NCBI RefSeq assembly: GCF_003026495.1
Contig: NZ_PYMA01000002.1
Coordinates: forward strand, 62,001 to 126,000
Length of the DNA stretch: 64,000 nt
From: Photobacterium sanctipauli
Lineage (GTDB): Bacteria; Pseudomonadota; Gammaproteobacteria; Enterobacterales; Vibrionaceae
Reading direction: 5' to 3'
The notes beneath the pieces are model-generated. The model was not told the origin of the DNA. It made no database searches and was given only the letters and a program-made list of their open reading frames with translations. Below are positions 1-9,759 of the stretch, piece after piece; within the stretch, counting starts at the first letter, position 1, and every line of letters begins with the position of its first letter. Position numbers and translations under genes: made by a program.

Positions 1-1009
1 TCAGGGTGCGTTTCCAACCTCGGATAACCGACCGCTAATGCAAGATGATGAGCGAGAGGCGGTTGGCACCTGCTACAAGGAGCAAGGCCAGCAGGCAGCG
101 ATTGCCTTGGGGCATGAATTGGTTAATGGTGAGGTGAAAGCCCAGCGCGTTGCCCAATGGAAGGCGTTTTGTGAAGCAAACCCTAACGGCTACCTGTACT
201 GTTTCCGTGGCGGGTTGCGTTCGCGTATTACCCAGCAGTGGTTGCAAGAAGCCGGCATTGACTACCCAATGGTTGTGGGGGGGTACAAAGCCCTGCGCCG
301 CTACCTTATCGATACCATTGATGCTGTGGCAGCCAAGCCGATGACCTTGATTGGTGGCAATACCGGTTGCGGCAAAACTATCATGGTCAACGAAGTCGAC
401 AATGCCATCGACTTGGAAGGTGCGGCAAACCACCGGGGATCGTCGTTCGGGCGTTATGTCACCCCGCAGCGCACCCAGATCGATTTTGAGAATGTGCTGG
501 CTGTGGCGATGTTGAAAAAGCAGGCGGCAGGCCACGATCACCTTGTCTTCGAAGATGAAGGCAAGATCATCGGTTCGGTTAGCGTACCCTTGTCGATCAA
601 CCAAGCAATGCAGCAAGCGCCAATTGCCATTGTCGATGATCCGCTGGACGTACGCCTTGAGCGCTTGCTTGATGACTATGTCGTGCGCATGCAGCGCGAT
701 TTTGTCGCTCAATATGGCGAAGAAGACGGTTGGCAAAAGTTTGCGGAGTACCTTGAAAGAGGGATGTTCAGCATTCGCAAGCGCCTGGGTTTCCAGCGCT
801 ACGAAGAACTATTGCTCGTTCAGCAAAACGCGGTAAAAGCGATGCAATCGTCCGGCTCGCTTGAGCGCCATTATGATTGGCTAAGCTTGTTGCTTGAGCA
901 GTACTACGATCCAATGTACACCTACCAGTTGGGCAAGAAAGCCGATCGCATCGTGTTCCGTGGTGAATACGATGAGGTCAAAGCGTGGCTGGCTGAAAAC
1001 GCGCGCTAA
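1..1009 (+). CDS. mnmH: tRNA 2-selenouridine synthase (5' end missing)
   Basis: MnmH (SelU/YbbB) replaces sulfur by selenium at the wobble 2-thiouridine of some tRNAs, through a geranylated intermediate. The reading frame is open from base 2, so the start lies outside the window and about 30 residues are missing; 335 residues are seen. The N-terminal part is the end of a rhodanese domain with the active Cys in YCFRGGLRS. A P-loop, GGNTGCGKT, follows, and then the family signature DLEGAANHRGSSFG. The sequence resembles E. coli YbbB through most of its length (for example MQDDEREAVGTCYKEQG). A hairpin follows the stop codon. Confidence 0.93.
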   Translation, partial: QGAFPTSDNRPLMQDDEREAVGTCYKEQGQQAAIALGHELVNGEVKAQRVAQWKAFCEANPNGYLYCFRGGLRSRITQQWLQEAGIDYPMVVGGYKALRRYLIDTIDAVAAKPMTLIGGNTGCGKTIMVNEVDNAIDLEGAANHRGSSFGRYVTPQRTQIDFENVLAVAMLKKQAAGHDHLVFEDEGKIIGSVSVPLSINQAMQQAPIAIVDDPLDVRLERLLDDYVVRMQRDFVAQYGEEDGWQKFAEYLERGMFSIRKRLGFQRYEELLLVQQNAVKAMQSSGSLERHYDWLSLLLEQYYDPMYTYQLGKKADRIVFRGEYDEVKAWLAENAR

Positions 1010-1015
1010 CTGCAA

Positions 1016-1056
1016 TTTTAGCGGTGCGGGTATCGAGCCTTCACCGCTATCAATTT
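1016..1056 (+). terminator. Hairpin after mnmH, probable terminator
   Basis: Arms TAGCGGTG (1019-1026) and CACCGCTA (1042-1049) are perfect complements around a 15-nt loop and are followed by TCAATTTTATT. The T-run is weak, so the call is moderate. Confidence 0.5.
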
Positions 1057-1227
1057 TATTGCTGTCAGTCTTTCCACAATGATTCTTTGCGCAACTCAAA
1101 CGCTACTCTCGAAACTTTTCCCTTCGATTTTAAACTGTATCTATATCCAGTATTTCTTGTTCTGATGGCTGTTTTCTCATATAGTTCAAAGTAATGAAAC
1201 CCTACTAAGAACAATTGCTCCAGTCCC

Positions 1228-3210
1228 ATGACGCGTCTTTATATTGCAGAAAAACCCAGCCTTGGCCGTGCGATAGCGGCTGTATTGCCTCGCCCTCATA
1301 AGAGCCAAAATGGCTATATCGAGTTGGGGAATGGCGATATTGTCACTTGGTGTATCGGCCACTTGTTAGAGCAGGTTGAGCCGGATGCCTATGACGAGAA
1401 ATACAAGAAATGGAACATGGCCGATCTGCCGATTGTGCCGGAGCAGTGGCAACTATCTCCGCGTAAGTCAGCCAAGCAGCAGTTGGCGGTTGTCCGTAAA
1501 CTCTGCAAGCAAGCGACCGAGGTGGTGCATGCGGGCGACCCTGATCGCGAAGGGCAACTGCTGGTGGACGAGGTGATTGATTACGTCAAGCTTGCCCAAG
1601 GCAAGAAAGCCAATATGCAGCGCTTGCTGATTTCCGACCTGAATCCGGCAGCGGTTAAGCGCGCGTTGGGCAAAATGCGCAGCAACCGCGACTTTATTCC
1701 GTTGTCAGTCTCGGCGTTGGCGCGCTCGCGGGCGGATTGGCTTTACGGCATGAACATGACCCGCGCCTATACCCTATTGGGGCAAAAAGGGGGCTACCGC
1801 GGCGTTCTGTCGGTTGGCCGAGTCCAAACACCGGTGCTGGGGTTGGTGACGCGCCGCGATGATGAAATTGCCAATTTCGTTCCCAAGCCCTTTTTTGAGC
1901 TGTTCGCGTTGATCCCTTATCAGGACATGACTATCCGTGCCCGCTGGAAGCCGAGCGAAGCCTGCCAGCCATGGATGGACGAAGAAGGAAGGGTGCTTAA
2001 CCGTAAATTGTGTGAAAACGTCGTCAGCCGAATCAAAGGCCAGCCGGCAGAGGTAACGGCGTCAGAGCGTAAGGAAACCAAGCAGAATGCGCCGTTGCCT
2101 TATTCGTTATCGGCGTTGCAAATCGATGCCGCCAAGCGGTTTGGCATGAGCGCGGCTGATGTATTGGCAAATTGTCAGGCGTTATATGAAAAGCACAAAG
2201 TGATCACTTACCCTCGCTCGGACTCACGCCATTTGCCGATGGATCACTTCAAGCAGGCAAACGATGTATGCCAAGCGGTGGCCAATAATGACCAAAGCCT
2301 AAGCCAGGCGGTGGCTGGGGCGGATACTTCAATAAAGTCAAAAGCTTGGAATGATAAAAAAGTGGATGCCCACCATGCCATTATTCCAACACCCAAGTCG
2401 ATTAATGCCGCGTCGCTCAGTGCCTCTGAGCAGAAGGTGTACCAACTGATCGCAAGGCAGTACCTGATGCAGTTTTATCCACCGGCGGTATACAGCGAGG
2501 CCAAGCTTGAATTTACCATTGCGGGGGGCTTGTTTGTTGCCCGAGGGCGGCAGTTGATGTCTCCGGGCTGGCGCCAGCTGCTTGGCCGCGATGATTCAGC
2601 GAAAGAAACGGACCTTGCCGACAAAGTCCCGCCATTGGACAAGGGCACGGTTTTGACCTGCCAAGATGGCGAGATCAAAGACAAAATGACCGAGCCACCC
2701 AAAGCTTTTACCGAAGCGACCTTATTGCAGGCCATGACCGGGATTGCCCGCTTTGTTTCTGATAACTCGTTAAAGAAAATTTTGCGAGATACCGATGGCT
2801 TGGGTACCGAAGCGACCCGGGCGGGGATTTTGGATGTCCTCTTTAAGCGCCAATTGTTGATGCGCCAAGGCAAGAATATCCATGCGACAGAGGCGGGGCG
2901 CGGGCTGATCTATGCGTTGCCTGATGAGTCGACCTACCCTGATATGACTGCCCACTGGGAGCACCAGCTGCAGGACATGGCCGACAAGAAATGTGCCTAT
3001 AAGCCGTTCATGGATGCCCTTGAGCAGCAAGTGTCGGCACTGATGGAAAAAGTAAAGCACAGTGAAGTACCGCAAAGTTTGCGAGACTTAAAATCCCCAG
3101 AGCCATTTAAGGGCAAGAAACGCCGCTATAACAAAGGCGGGGCAAAGAAAAGCACTGGTTCAAAAGGGCGTAGCCGGGCATCATCAGGTGGCCGTAAACC
3201 CAAGAGTTAG
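1228..3210 (+). CDS. topB: DNA topoisomerase III
   Basis: Type IA topoisomerase that decatenates DNA and resolves recombination and replication intermediates. The protein has 660 residues (E. coli TopB 653). It opens with the Toprim domain (YIAEKPSLGRAIA; acidic motif DPDREGQLLVDEV near residue 105). The catalytic tyrosine is Y328 in VITYPRSDSRHLP. The C-terminal tail after about residue 620 is very basic (KGKKRRYNKGG and a Ser/Gly/Lys-rich end), as is usual for TopB. The ATG gives the conserved N-terminus; the Shine-Dalgarno is weak. It stands alone, with a 218-bp gap on the upstream side. Confidence 0.96.
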   Translation: MTRLYIAEKPSLGRAIAAVLPRPHKSQNGYIELGNGDIVTWCIGHLLEQVEPDAYDEKYKKWNMADLPIVPEQWQLSPRKSAKQQLAVVRKLCKQATEVVHAGDPDREGQLLVDEVIDYVKLAQGKKANMQRLLISDLNPAAVKRALGKMRSNRDFIPLSVSALARSRADWLYGMNMTRAYTLLGQKGGYRGVLSVGRVQTPVLGLVTRRDDEIANFVPKPFFELFALIPYQDMTIRARWKPSEACQPWMDEEGRVLNRKLCENVVSRIKGQPAEVTASERKETKQNAPLPYSLSALQIDAAKRFGMSAADVLANCQALYEKHKVITYPRSDSRHLPMDHFKQANDVCQAVANNDQSLSQAVAGADTSIKSKAWNDKKVDAHHAIIPTPKSINAASLSASEQKVYQLIARQYLMQFYPPAVYSEAKLEFTIAGGLFVARGRQLMSPGWRQLLGRDDSAKETDLADKVPPLDKGTVLTCQDGEIKDKMTEPPKAFTEATLLQAMTGIARFVSDNSLKKILRDTDGLGTEATRAGILDVLFKRQLLMRQGKNIHATEAGRGLIYALPDESTYPDMTAHWEHQLQDMADKKCAYKPFMDALEQQVSALMEKVKHSEVPQSLRDLKSPEPFKGKKRRYNKGGAKKSTGSKGRSRASSGGRKPKS

Positions 3211-3220
3211 TAATAGTGTC

Positions 3221-3249
3221 TATACCCATCTTGAAGTAGCTAGGGTATA
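3221..3249. repeat. Short inverted repeat between topB and the GGDEF gene
   Basis: TATACCC (3221-3227) and GGGTATA (3243-3249) pair around ATCTTGAAGTAGCTA. It lies between two convergent genes and has no T-run on either side. It could be a weak bidirectional terminator or a copy of a dispersed vibrio palindrome. A related ATACCCA...TGGGTAT hairpin is found at 27769-27798. Confidence 0.45.
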
Positions 3250-3293
3250 GATCGTTGATATATAGAATTTATATCGGCTTTATTGGGTATCGG

Positions 3294-4928
3294 CTAGCGG
3301 CAGTGTTGGCACATGAAGTACTGGTTTCTCCCGTTTGACTTGGCTTCATAAAGAGCATGATCGGTCTGCTCGAAAAATTGGCTTGGGGTGCGAAAAGACG
3401 ATGGAATGATGGTGCAGCCACCAATGCTCACCGTCACGATATTCGGTGCACTGTCTGCCCCTTTTGTGCGGTGCAGCTGAAGATCTTGAATGGAGTGCAA
3501 AGCCCGCTTCGCCGCATATTTTGCTGCATGATGATCCTGTCCCGGAAGCAAAAGTACAAACTCTTCGCCGCCATAGCGGGCAAACAATGCCCCGGCGCGT
3601 CTTTCAAGGCTTGCCAGGCAAGTGGCTACCGCCTTCAGGCAATCATCCCCGGCGGCATGGCCATAGCTGTCGTTGTATAGCTTGAAGTTATCAACATCAA
3701 TGATTAGCAAAGACAGTGGCAGTTGGTGGCGCTCTGCCCGGCGCCACTCCTCGCTGAACCTTTCATCAAATACCCGGCGGTTGGCGACATCAGTGAGGGC
3801 GTCAAGGCGGGATATCTTTTCAAGTTTTTCATTGGCTTGCTGTAACTCTTCGGTACGCTGGGCAACGATGAGCTCAAGGTCGGTATTGAGTTGCTTGAGT
3901 TTCTCCTCTGCCTGGCGACGGACTAAATGCTGCGACACAATAAAGCCGAACTGCTTGAGCAATTGCTGGTGGTTGTTGTGCAACGGCATTCCACTAAGCA
4001 GGTTGTCGCATGCTATCCAGCCGATGGGGGTGTCTTCATCCCACAGCGAGATATAGCCATTCCAGCCAAAGCCGACTTGCTTGAAGTCGTGGTAGAGCGG
4101 GGTGTCATGCTGTACCGCGAAATATTCCTTGTTGGTGAGGGTACGGTTTGAAAACCATTGGTCGGGGATCCCGGCCTCAAAATAGTGTTCATCCACGGTA
4201 TTGCCGTGGATATCAGTCCCATATGTCCCGTGCATCTTTTGATTTTCATTGAACAAGAAGATGGCCATCCGGTCGATTTTCAACGACTTCTTTGCTTCAT
4301 CGACGGCGGTATACAGCATGTCATCGACAGACTCTGCCCGCCAAAGCTTGAAGGAGATATCGTGCAGTGCTTGCAGCTGCTGCTGCAAACTATTCTGCTC
4401 ATCGATGCTAATTTTTAATTCCCGCTCGGCTGTGCGCCGACCGCTATGCTCGTCTTGAATACTGGCATTGATCAAGGAAGAATCGAGCTCAGAGGCAATG
4501 AGTGTGGCAAGCGCGATGAAGTCATTACCAGTAATATTTTCGTTAGTGACACTCTTGGGTAAGTCGAAAATTAAGCAGCCGATAATGGTAGAGCGGCGCT
4601 CTATCGGTAGCAAGAAGCGTCTGGCGGTATCGAATTCGGTAACTGTAGGGTGGCGTTGGCGGATAGCTTTGGTGATTTGGTAAAAAGGCACAAGATTGTC
4701 GTCAGCGATCTCATCGGGTGGGAACTGGTAATGAATACCGTCTTGCCGCATCTCCAACAAGGATCGCCAGCGGGATTTATAAGCAACAACCAACTGTGCC
4801 TTCTCGACGCCAAAGCTCAAGAACAAGTTGCGGCTGGTTAGCTCGCAAATGGTGCGCAAGCCATGGGCTTTTGCCCACTGTGAGAGTATTCGCTGATAAA
4901 AGCTATTGAGCTGATCATGTTGTGCCAA
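3294..4928 (-). CDS. Diguanylate cyclase with GAF-type sensor domains
   Basis: Predicted cytoplasmic enzyme making cyclic di-GMP from two GTP. The protein has 544 residues. Residues ~20-170 and ~190-335 look like two GAF domains (no membrane segment is seen). A coiled coil at ~335-370 (QLNTDLELIVAQRTEELQQANEKLEKIS) links to a GGDEF domain at ~375-540 with the active-site loop RYGGEEF. The product-inhibition I-site, normally RxxD just before this loop, reads RAGA, so feedback inhibition is probably lost. The start is TTG: there is no ATG between it and the upstream stop. The C-terminus contains CQHC. The gene is convergent with topB. The input signal is unknown. Confidence 0.9.
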   Translation of the reverse strand: MAQHDQLNSFYQRILSQWAKAHGLRTICELTSRNLFLSFGVEKAQLVVAYKSRWRSLLEMRQDGIHYQFPPDEIADDNLVPFYQITKAIRQRHPTVTEFDTARRFLLPIERRSTIIGCLIFDLPKSVTNENITGNDFIALATLIASELDSSLINASIQDEHSGRRTAERELKISIDEQNSLQQQLQALHDISFKLWRAESVDDMLYTAVDEAKKSLKIDRMAIFLFNENQKMHGTYGTDIHGNTVDEHYFEAGIPDQWFSNRTLTNKEYFAVQHDTPLYHDFKQVGFGWNGYISLWDEDTPIGWIACDNLLSGMPLHNNHQQLLKQFGFIVSQHLVRRQAEEKLKQLNTDLELIVAQRTEELQQANEKLEKISRLDALTDVANRRVFDERFSEEWRRAERHQLPLSLLIIDVDNFKLYNDSYGHAAGDDCLKAVATCLASLERRAGALFARYGGEEFVLLLPGQDHHAAKYAAKRALHSIQDLQLHRTKGADSAPNIVTVSIGGCTIIPSSFRTPSQFFEQTDHALYEAKSNGRNQYFMCQHCR

Positions 4929-5132
4929 CGTCAGGGTATCCCATTTATTCTTATTGATTTCTTAGGTCATTGTTACGGATTTAGCCGCTAAAAATGATTG
5001 CTGACGACACAGAATGCAATTCTTATGCATGGTAATTGGTAAATTTGCGAGTCATTACACAAGTTGGAAAGCGCGTAATTACATTGAGAAATAGCTTTAT
5101 TCCTTATGGGTATTTTGGGGGGCCTTGGTTAG

Positions 5133-5828
5133 TTACCAAGGCAGGTAGTTCCCCTGATAGTCCATAAACAAGCCTGAGTCAGCTTCGCCCACACTATCAA
5201 TAACTTGCTTCAACCCTTTGGCCGATGTCTGGGTATCAATCAAAGCATTCGGCCCGCCCATTTCGGTTTGTACCCAGCCGGGATGAAGGGCAATACAGAT
5301 AATGCCTTGTGGTAATAGGTCGTTGGAGAGGCTTTTCACCACGGAGTTAAGGGCCGCTTTCGATGAGCGGTAGATGTAGCCACCGCCGCTGGTGTTTTCA
5401 GCCATGCTGCCGACTTTGGATGAGAGGCAAGCGACAACACCCGGTTGGTTAGCTTTAAGCTGCGGGTAAAAGGCTTCAACCAACTTGAGTGGGGCTATGG
5501 TATTGATTTCAAATACTTTGCGCCATTCATCTGCATCGGTATTACCAAATCCGTAGCCCTTGGGGCCGTAATAGCCTGCATTGTTGACCAGCAAGTCAAA
5601 GCTTATCGCCTTTAAAGACTGACTGAGTTGCTCAATAGCGTGATGGTCGGTGACATCCAGTTCGCTAACAAAGAGGTGCTCGTGGATACGTTGCAATGCA
5701 GTGAGCTCGGGGGCTTGGGTTATATCACGGCAGGTGGCGTAGACCGACCAGCCACTTTTTAGGTAAAGCTCGGTTAGGGCAAGGCCGATGCCTCGGTTTG
5801 CACCTGTAATTAGGACATGTTGGGTCAT
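5133..5828 (-). CDS. Short-chain dehydrogenase/reductase
   Basis: NAD(P)-dependent oxidoreductase of the classical SDR family, 231 residues, Rossmann fold. Seen: cofactor motif TGANRGIGLA near the N-terminus, NNAG at about residue 85, and the catalytic YxxxK in YIYRSSKAALN preceded by an upstream Ser. The C-terminal region is short (LFMDYQGNYLPW). Substrate cannot be inferred; these proteins are often labelled C-factor-like or carbonyl reductase-like. It appears monocistronic, 204 bp upstream of the GGDEF gene on the same strand. Confidence 0.9.
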   Translation of the reverse strand: MTQHVLITGANRGIGLALTELYLKSGWSVYATCRDITQAPELTALQRIHEHLFVSELDVTDHHAIEQLSQSLKAISFDLLVNNAGYYGPKGYGFGNTDADEWRKVFEINTIAPLKLVEAFYPQLKANQPGVVACLSSKVGSMAENTSGGGYIYRSSKAALNSVVKSLSNDLLPQGIICIALHPGWVQTEMGGPNALIDTQTSAKGLKQVIDSVGEADSGLFMDYQGNYLPW

Positions 5829-5953
5829 AGGGCTTTCAGCTAATTAAGATAATTTGAGTATAAAAATAGCGGATGTATCGAAACTAAGACAGTCATATTT
5901 TATCGAACACTCTAAATTTTAGGTGTCAGTATTCATATAGGTAAGGGAAGACG

Positions 5954-6229
5954 ATGCCGTTAGCACCAATTTTGCTTGCATCCATTGTTGCGGTGACCAC
6001 CATAGTCGGTTGTGCCGAAAGCCGGCATGAGAAACTCGCCGAGCTAGGGTTTACCCGTAACTATCTTGATGGTTATCAAGACGGCTGCAGCAGCAGAAAA
6101 TTGGCCGCGAGAACACACCAGGAAGGGTTTAGACGCGATCCGGAAAGAATGGAAACTGACAACCGATATGCCAATGGCTGGTCGGATGGATTTGAGCAAT
6201 GCTTTGCTAGCAATCAAGAGTATCATTAG
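5954..6229 (+). CDS. Small lipoprotein with GYxDG/GWxDGF motifs
   Basis: 91 residues. The N-terminus is a lipoprotein signal ending TTIVGC, with lipidation at Cys20 predicted. The mature part has two related aromatic-Gly motifs, YLDGYQDGCSS and YANGWSDGFEQC, giving two extra cysteines that may form a disulfide. This resembles small DUF2799-type lipoproteins, but I do not recognise a specific family. AAGGGAAG lies ahead of the ATG. The gene is convergent with yejM across a shared terminator. Function unknown. Confidence 0.75.
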   Translation: MPLAPILLASIVAVTTIVGCAESRHEKLAELGFTRNYLDGYQDGCSSRKLAARTHQEGFRRDPERMETDNRYANGWSDGFEQCFASNQEYH

Positions 6230-6255
6230 CCACTAGCCTGCCGACAGAAGAACAA

Positions 6256-6285
6256 AAAAGAAGCCGCAATCATGCGGCTTCTTTC
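6256..6285. terminator. Bidirectional terminator
   Basis: AAGAAGCCGCA and TGCGGCTTCTT form an 11-bp stem with a 4-nt loop. An A-run lies on the left and TTCTTTCGTT on the right, so it can stop both the small lipoprotein gene and yejM. Confidence 0.85.
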
Positions 6286-6311
6286 GTTGTAGCTTGGGGT
6301 GGCTGTCCTGC

Positions 6312-8153
6312 CTACTTAGGCGTGTAGAAGCGCTTCATTTCGTGCATTGCTTGCATCAGCGTCGATAATTTAGGCTTTGCGGCGTCCAGCTGCTGGTAGT
6401 CTTGGTCGTAAACGCGGTAATTGCCGTACTTATCGACCACCGTTGTCGTCTTAGGCTGGATCATCACAATGTCATCATTGTTACCGGCAAGCAACCAACG
6501 GCGCTTGGGGTTAACCTTAAACAAGCTGGTACCGCTGCTATAAGCAGAAGTCGGTGCCGTTGTACTCAATACCGATTCCATGATTGTAGGCACTAGATCA
6601 AGGTGGCTGGTTTGTCGCTTGGTGACTGAGGCAACACTATCAGGCCAGTGGATGATCATCGGTACTTTCAGTTGGTATTGGCTGTAGTTGGTATTTGCCC
6701 CCCAACTGTTCGAGCCGGTTTCATTGAATTCAGTGCCGTGGTTGGCCGTGATAACCACAATGGTGTTATCCATTTGGCCTTGCGCCACCAGTTGATCGAA
6801 GATGGTAATTAGCTGCTCGTCAATATAATGGGCAGCATTCTTGTAGCTGTTCTTGAACAGGGTGTTGGTGTCTTGCCCTTGGGTATCATTTGAACCCAGT
6901 GACGGTTCAAAAACAGGGACGTAGTCTCCACCTTCTTCGAAGTTTTCAACACTGGTAAGCTCGATATAGCTAAACCATGGTGAATCCGTCGGCTGCTCTG
7001 TTAGCCATGCCGTCCAGTCGCTGATGGCTTGTGGGTCGCCAGTACCTTCGGTGGCTTCAGGTAATGCTTGCTTGCTAAAGATCGCGTCCTGGTAAATAGG
7101 CTCATCCAAGCCATTGCCACTGAATGCACCAAACTGGTAGCCGCGCTTTTCAAGGGTATTAAGCATAAGTGGCTGCTTACTCGCCGAGCGGATACTGTTG
7201 TAATAACTACTCGGCAAGCCATAGAACAGGCCGAATAAACCGGAGTCATTGTCGTTGCCACTGCTGTAGTGGTTGGTGTAGTTCAGGTTTTGCTCGGCAA
7301 AGGCCGACAGGTATGGCATGACTTCTGGTTTAACCATGTCGCTGCGCAAACCATCGATCATCAACACCAGAATGTTCTGCTGCGTACCCGGATCGCGGAA
7401 GCTCATTTTTTCCAGCGGGTAGCGGATCTGATCGCTATCTTCAACACCTTGGGCGTTGAGGCGCTCAGTGTATTCTTTGCGGTCAAGCAGGCCGTGTTTT
7501 TCCATGAATGTTTTCGCGGTCATCGGGTATGACAGCGGGAAATTCGAACGCTGGACCGTTACCGGGCGATATAAATTAGCATCGGCCCAGATATAAATAA
7601 GGTGGCTGCTGATAAAGCAGACCCCGAAAACCATGGCAATAGGCACGCCAACGTGTTTTCGGGTGAGTTTTCGCAGTTTACGCCATAGCCATTCTGACAG
7701 CACCAGCTGGAGCAGGAAAATTACCGGTACGGTAATAAACAAGTATTGCCAGCGGGCATTCAGTTCTGTTCTTTCTCCACTTAGCAGCAAATCCCAAACG
7801 AGTGGGCTTAGGTGTAGCTCCAAAGACTCGTAGGCATGGGTATCTAACAACAAGGTTGTCAGGCCGATGGTGCCAACCAATACCGCAAACAGGCGCATAA
7901 GGCGCTGCGACGGGATCAAAAAGCTAGCCGGAAATAGGATCAGAATATAGAAGCCAAAGACAAGGAACCCAAAATGGCCAACCCAGCTAAAGGCAAGGTA
8001 GGCTTGACCCAAAAGGGTTTCGGGCCATTCAGAGTGCACAATATAACGCGTGCCAAGTAGCATGGCGGCGATGATATTAAAGAAACTGAACCAGTGTCCC
8101 CAGCTAATCAGCTGGGAGACTTTGTCTTTGTAGTTGTTACCGCTGGAGACCAT
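6312..8153 (-). CDS. yejM: Inner-membrane sulfatase-fold protein YejM/LapC
   Basis: YejM (PbgA/LapC) senses periplasmic LPS and controls LpxC turnover through LapB in enterobacteria. This 613-residue homologue has about five transmembrane segments in the first ~200 residues (DUF3413), then a periplasmic alkaline-phosphatase/sulfatase-like domain. That domain starts at ILVLMIDGLRSDMVKPEVMP and contains NHGTEFNETG and KVPMIIHWPD. The protein is not a canonical sulfatase: no CxPxR motif is seen. It follows yejL on the same strand, 50 bp apart, as in E. coli, so yejL-yejM is probably one operon. Confidence 0.93.
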   Translation of the reverse strand: MVSSGNNYKDKVSQLISWGHWFSFFNIIAAMLLGTRYIVHSEWPETLLGQAYLAFSWVGHFGFLVFGFYILILFPASFLIPSQRLMRLFAVLVGTIGLTTLLLDTHAYESLELHLSPLVWDLLLSGERTELNARWQYLFITVPVIFLLQLVLSEWLWRKLRKLTRKHVGVPIAMVFGVCFISSHLIYIWADANLYRPVTVQRSNFPLSYPMTAKTFMEKHGLLDRKEYTERLNAQGVEDSDQIRYPLEKMSFRDPGTQQNILVLMIDGLRSDMVKPEVMPYLSAFAEQNLNYTNHYSSGNDNDSGLFGLFYGLPSSYYNSIRSASKQPLMLNTLEKRGYQFGAFSGNGLDEPIYQDAIFSKQALPEATEGTGDPQAISDWTAWLTEQPTDSPWFSYIELTSVENFEEGGDYVPVFEPSLGSNDTQGQDTNTLFKNSYKNAAHYIDEQLITIFDQLVAQGQMDNTIVVITANHGTEFNETGSNSWGANTNYSQYQLKVPMIIHWPDSVASVTKRQTSHLDLVPTIMESVLSTTAPTSAYSSGTSLFKVNPKRRWLLAGNNDDIVMIQPKTTTVVDKYGNYRVYDQDYQQLDAAKPKLSTLMQAMHEMKRFYTPK

Positions 8154-8203
8154 ATATGTCAGTGTTTCCCAGTCTTATCTTGCTATAACGTAAGCAAACA
8201 AGA

Positions 8204-8422
8204 TTAATCTTCTTTGATTGAGGATTGCAGGGCTTGTGCGAATTTATCTGCAATTGCCTTCCTTTGCGCTGCAGGCACGTCTGAATTAATGATGTTAGTC
8301 GCAATATTACCAACGATCATCAGAGCAAGCTCTGCTGAAGCATCGTGCTTCTCTAGTACATCGAACATATCTTCAATGATTTGTTCAACTTTTTTATTGC
8401 TGTATTTTGAAGTAATAGGCAT
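8204..8422 (-). CDS. yejL: YejL family protein (DUF1414)
   Basis: A 72-residue cytoplasmic protein of unknown function, recognised by its N-terminus ([20 protein letters not shown]), its length and its place between yejK and yejM, which is conserved across enterobacteria and vibrios. It is the first gene of the yejLM operon, with 84 bp to the divergent yejK start. Confidence 0.93.
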   Translation of the reverse strand: MPITSKYSNKKVEQIIEDMFDVLEKHDASAELALMIVGNIATNIINSDVPAAQRKAIADKFAQALQSSIKED

Positions 8423-8506
8423 AGGAAGTCTTGTTTAATCTTCTTTAATGTTAAGGAAAGCGACTTATAATAACCTACACTTTAGATTTACTGAAATTTT
8501 TCCATT

Positions 8507-9520
8507 ATGAGTCTTACACTTTCGAACGTCATTCTTCACCAGCTGGTAAAGAATGATTCAGAAGAACTGGAAGTTCACCTAAGAAAACAAACGCTTGAGA
8601 ATAACTCTGCGACAGAAGAACTGGTTGCTGAGCTGCATCGAGTTTATAGCAGCAAGGGGGCGAAAGGGTTTGGTCATTTCGCCGAAGAGAGTGAATTTAG
8701 TCACTGGTTGAAACAAGTTCGTGCCGGTGAGCTGGATTTTCTTACCTTTTCTAACCAATCAGCCCAGCGCTTACAGGCTGAGTTGGCGAAATACCCATTT
8801 GCCGATGTGGGCACCTTGGTGATTGCCGAGTACCAGTCTTTGGCGACGGATTACCTGCTTATTGGCCTGTTGCCAACCTGCCACAGCATGAAGGTGACCG
8901 AGCAGCTTGATATCAGCGCAACCGACTACCTGGATGTGGGTAAGATGGATATTGTTGCCCGTATCGACTTGTCTTCGTGGGAAACCGACAGCGATTCAAA
9001 TCGCTACCTGACCTTCATCAAAGGCCGCGTTGGCCGTAAGATTGCGGATTTCTTCCTTGATTTCATGCAAGCGGAAGTTGGCTTGGATGTTAAAGAGCAA
9101 AACCAAGTGCTGATGCAAGCGGTCGAAGACTTTTGTGCTGACTCGCGAATGGAAAAAGAAGAGAAGCAAGAATACCGCAAGCAAGTTTATGACTACTGTA
9201 ATAGCCAGCTTCAGGCTGGTGATGAAGTAACAGTGAAAGAGCTGGCGGCCGAGCTACCTGAGTCGGATGATGGTACGGATTTCTACCAGTTTACCTCTCA
9301 GCAAGGCTATGAGCTGGAAGAAAGCTTCCCGGCTGATCGCACCGCGATGCGCAAACTCACTAAATTTGTCGGTTCCGGCGGTGGGGTGACCATTAATTTC
9401 GATAGCATGCTACTGGGCGAGCGTGTTTTCTATGACGCAGAAACCGATACGTTGACGCTGAAAGGTGTACCGCCGAATCTAAAAGACCAGCTGATGCGCC
9501 GCTTGAACAGCGATAATTAA
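8507..9520 (+). CDS. yejK: Nucleoid-associated protein YejK (NdpA)
   Basis: Nucleoid-associated protein that in E. coli co-purifies with DNA and affects topoisomerase activity. It has 337 residues, like E. coli YejK (335), and the typical N-terminus MSLTLSNVILHQLVKND. The DNA-binding C-terminal half is basic and includes LTKFVGSGGGVTINFD. It is divergent from yejL-yejM and ends at a strong terminator. Confidence 0.94.
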   Translation: MSLTLSNVILHQLVKNDSEELEVHLRKQTLENNSATEELVAELHRVYSSKGAKGFGHFAEESEFSHWLKQVRAGELDFLTFSNQSAQRLQAELAKYPFADVGTLVIAEYQSLATDYLLIGLLPTCHSMKVTEQLDISATDYLDVGKMDIVARIDLSSWETDSDSNRYLTFIKGRVGRKIADFFLDFMQAEVGLDVKEQNQVLMQAVEDFCADSRMEKEEKQEYRKQVYDYCNSQLQAGDEVTVKELAAELPESDDGTDFYQFTSQQGYELEESFPADRTAMRKLTKFVGSGGGVTINFDSMLLGERVFYDAETDTLTLKGVPPNLKDQLMRRLNSDN

Positions 9521-9547
9521 TCTACTTTTATTAGGGATTTACCGATT

Positions 9548-9581
9548 AAAGAGCAATATGCAATATGTTGCTCTTTTTTTG
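9548..9581 (+). terminator. Rho-independent terminator after yejK
   Basis: AGAGCAA/TTGCTCT stem, extended by partly pairing ATATGCAATAT, followed by a run of eight Ts. Confidence 0.88.
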
Positions 9582-9759
9582 TCCCTGTTATTTGCCCCCC
9601 CAATCGTTCTTTGTCTAAAGTTATCTAGGTAATCGTGTACAGCTTTCTAGGTATATGCAATGCGTAACACATTGTTTTCACCAAGGTTGGGTACAGTTAG
9701 CAAGATAATAAATAGTTGAGATAATGTGGCATTGATTGCCACCTTTAAGGTTGGGTTTG

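Noticed and set aside
35..736. A 233-codon minus-strand frame at the window start
   Set aside because: Shadow of mnmH, whose conserved motifs read on the plus strand.
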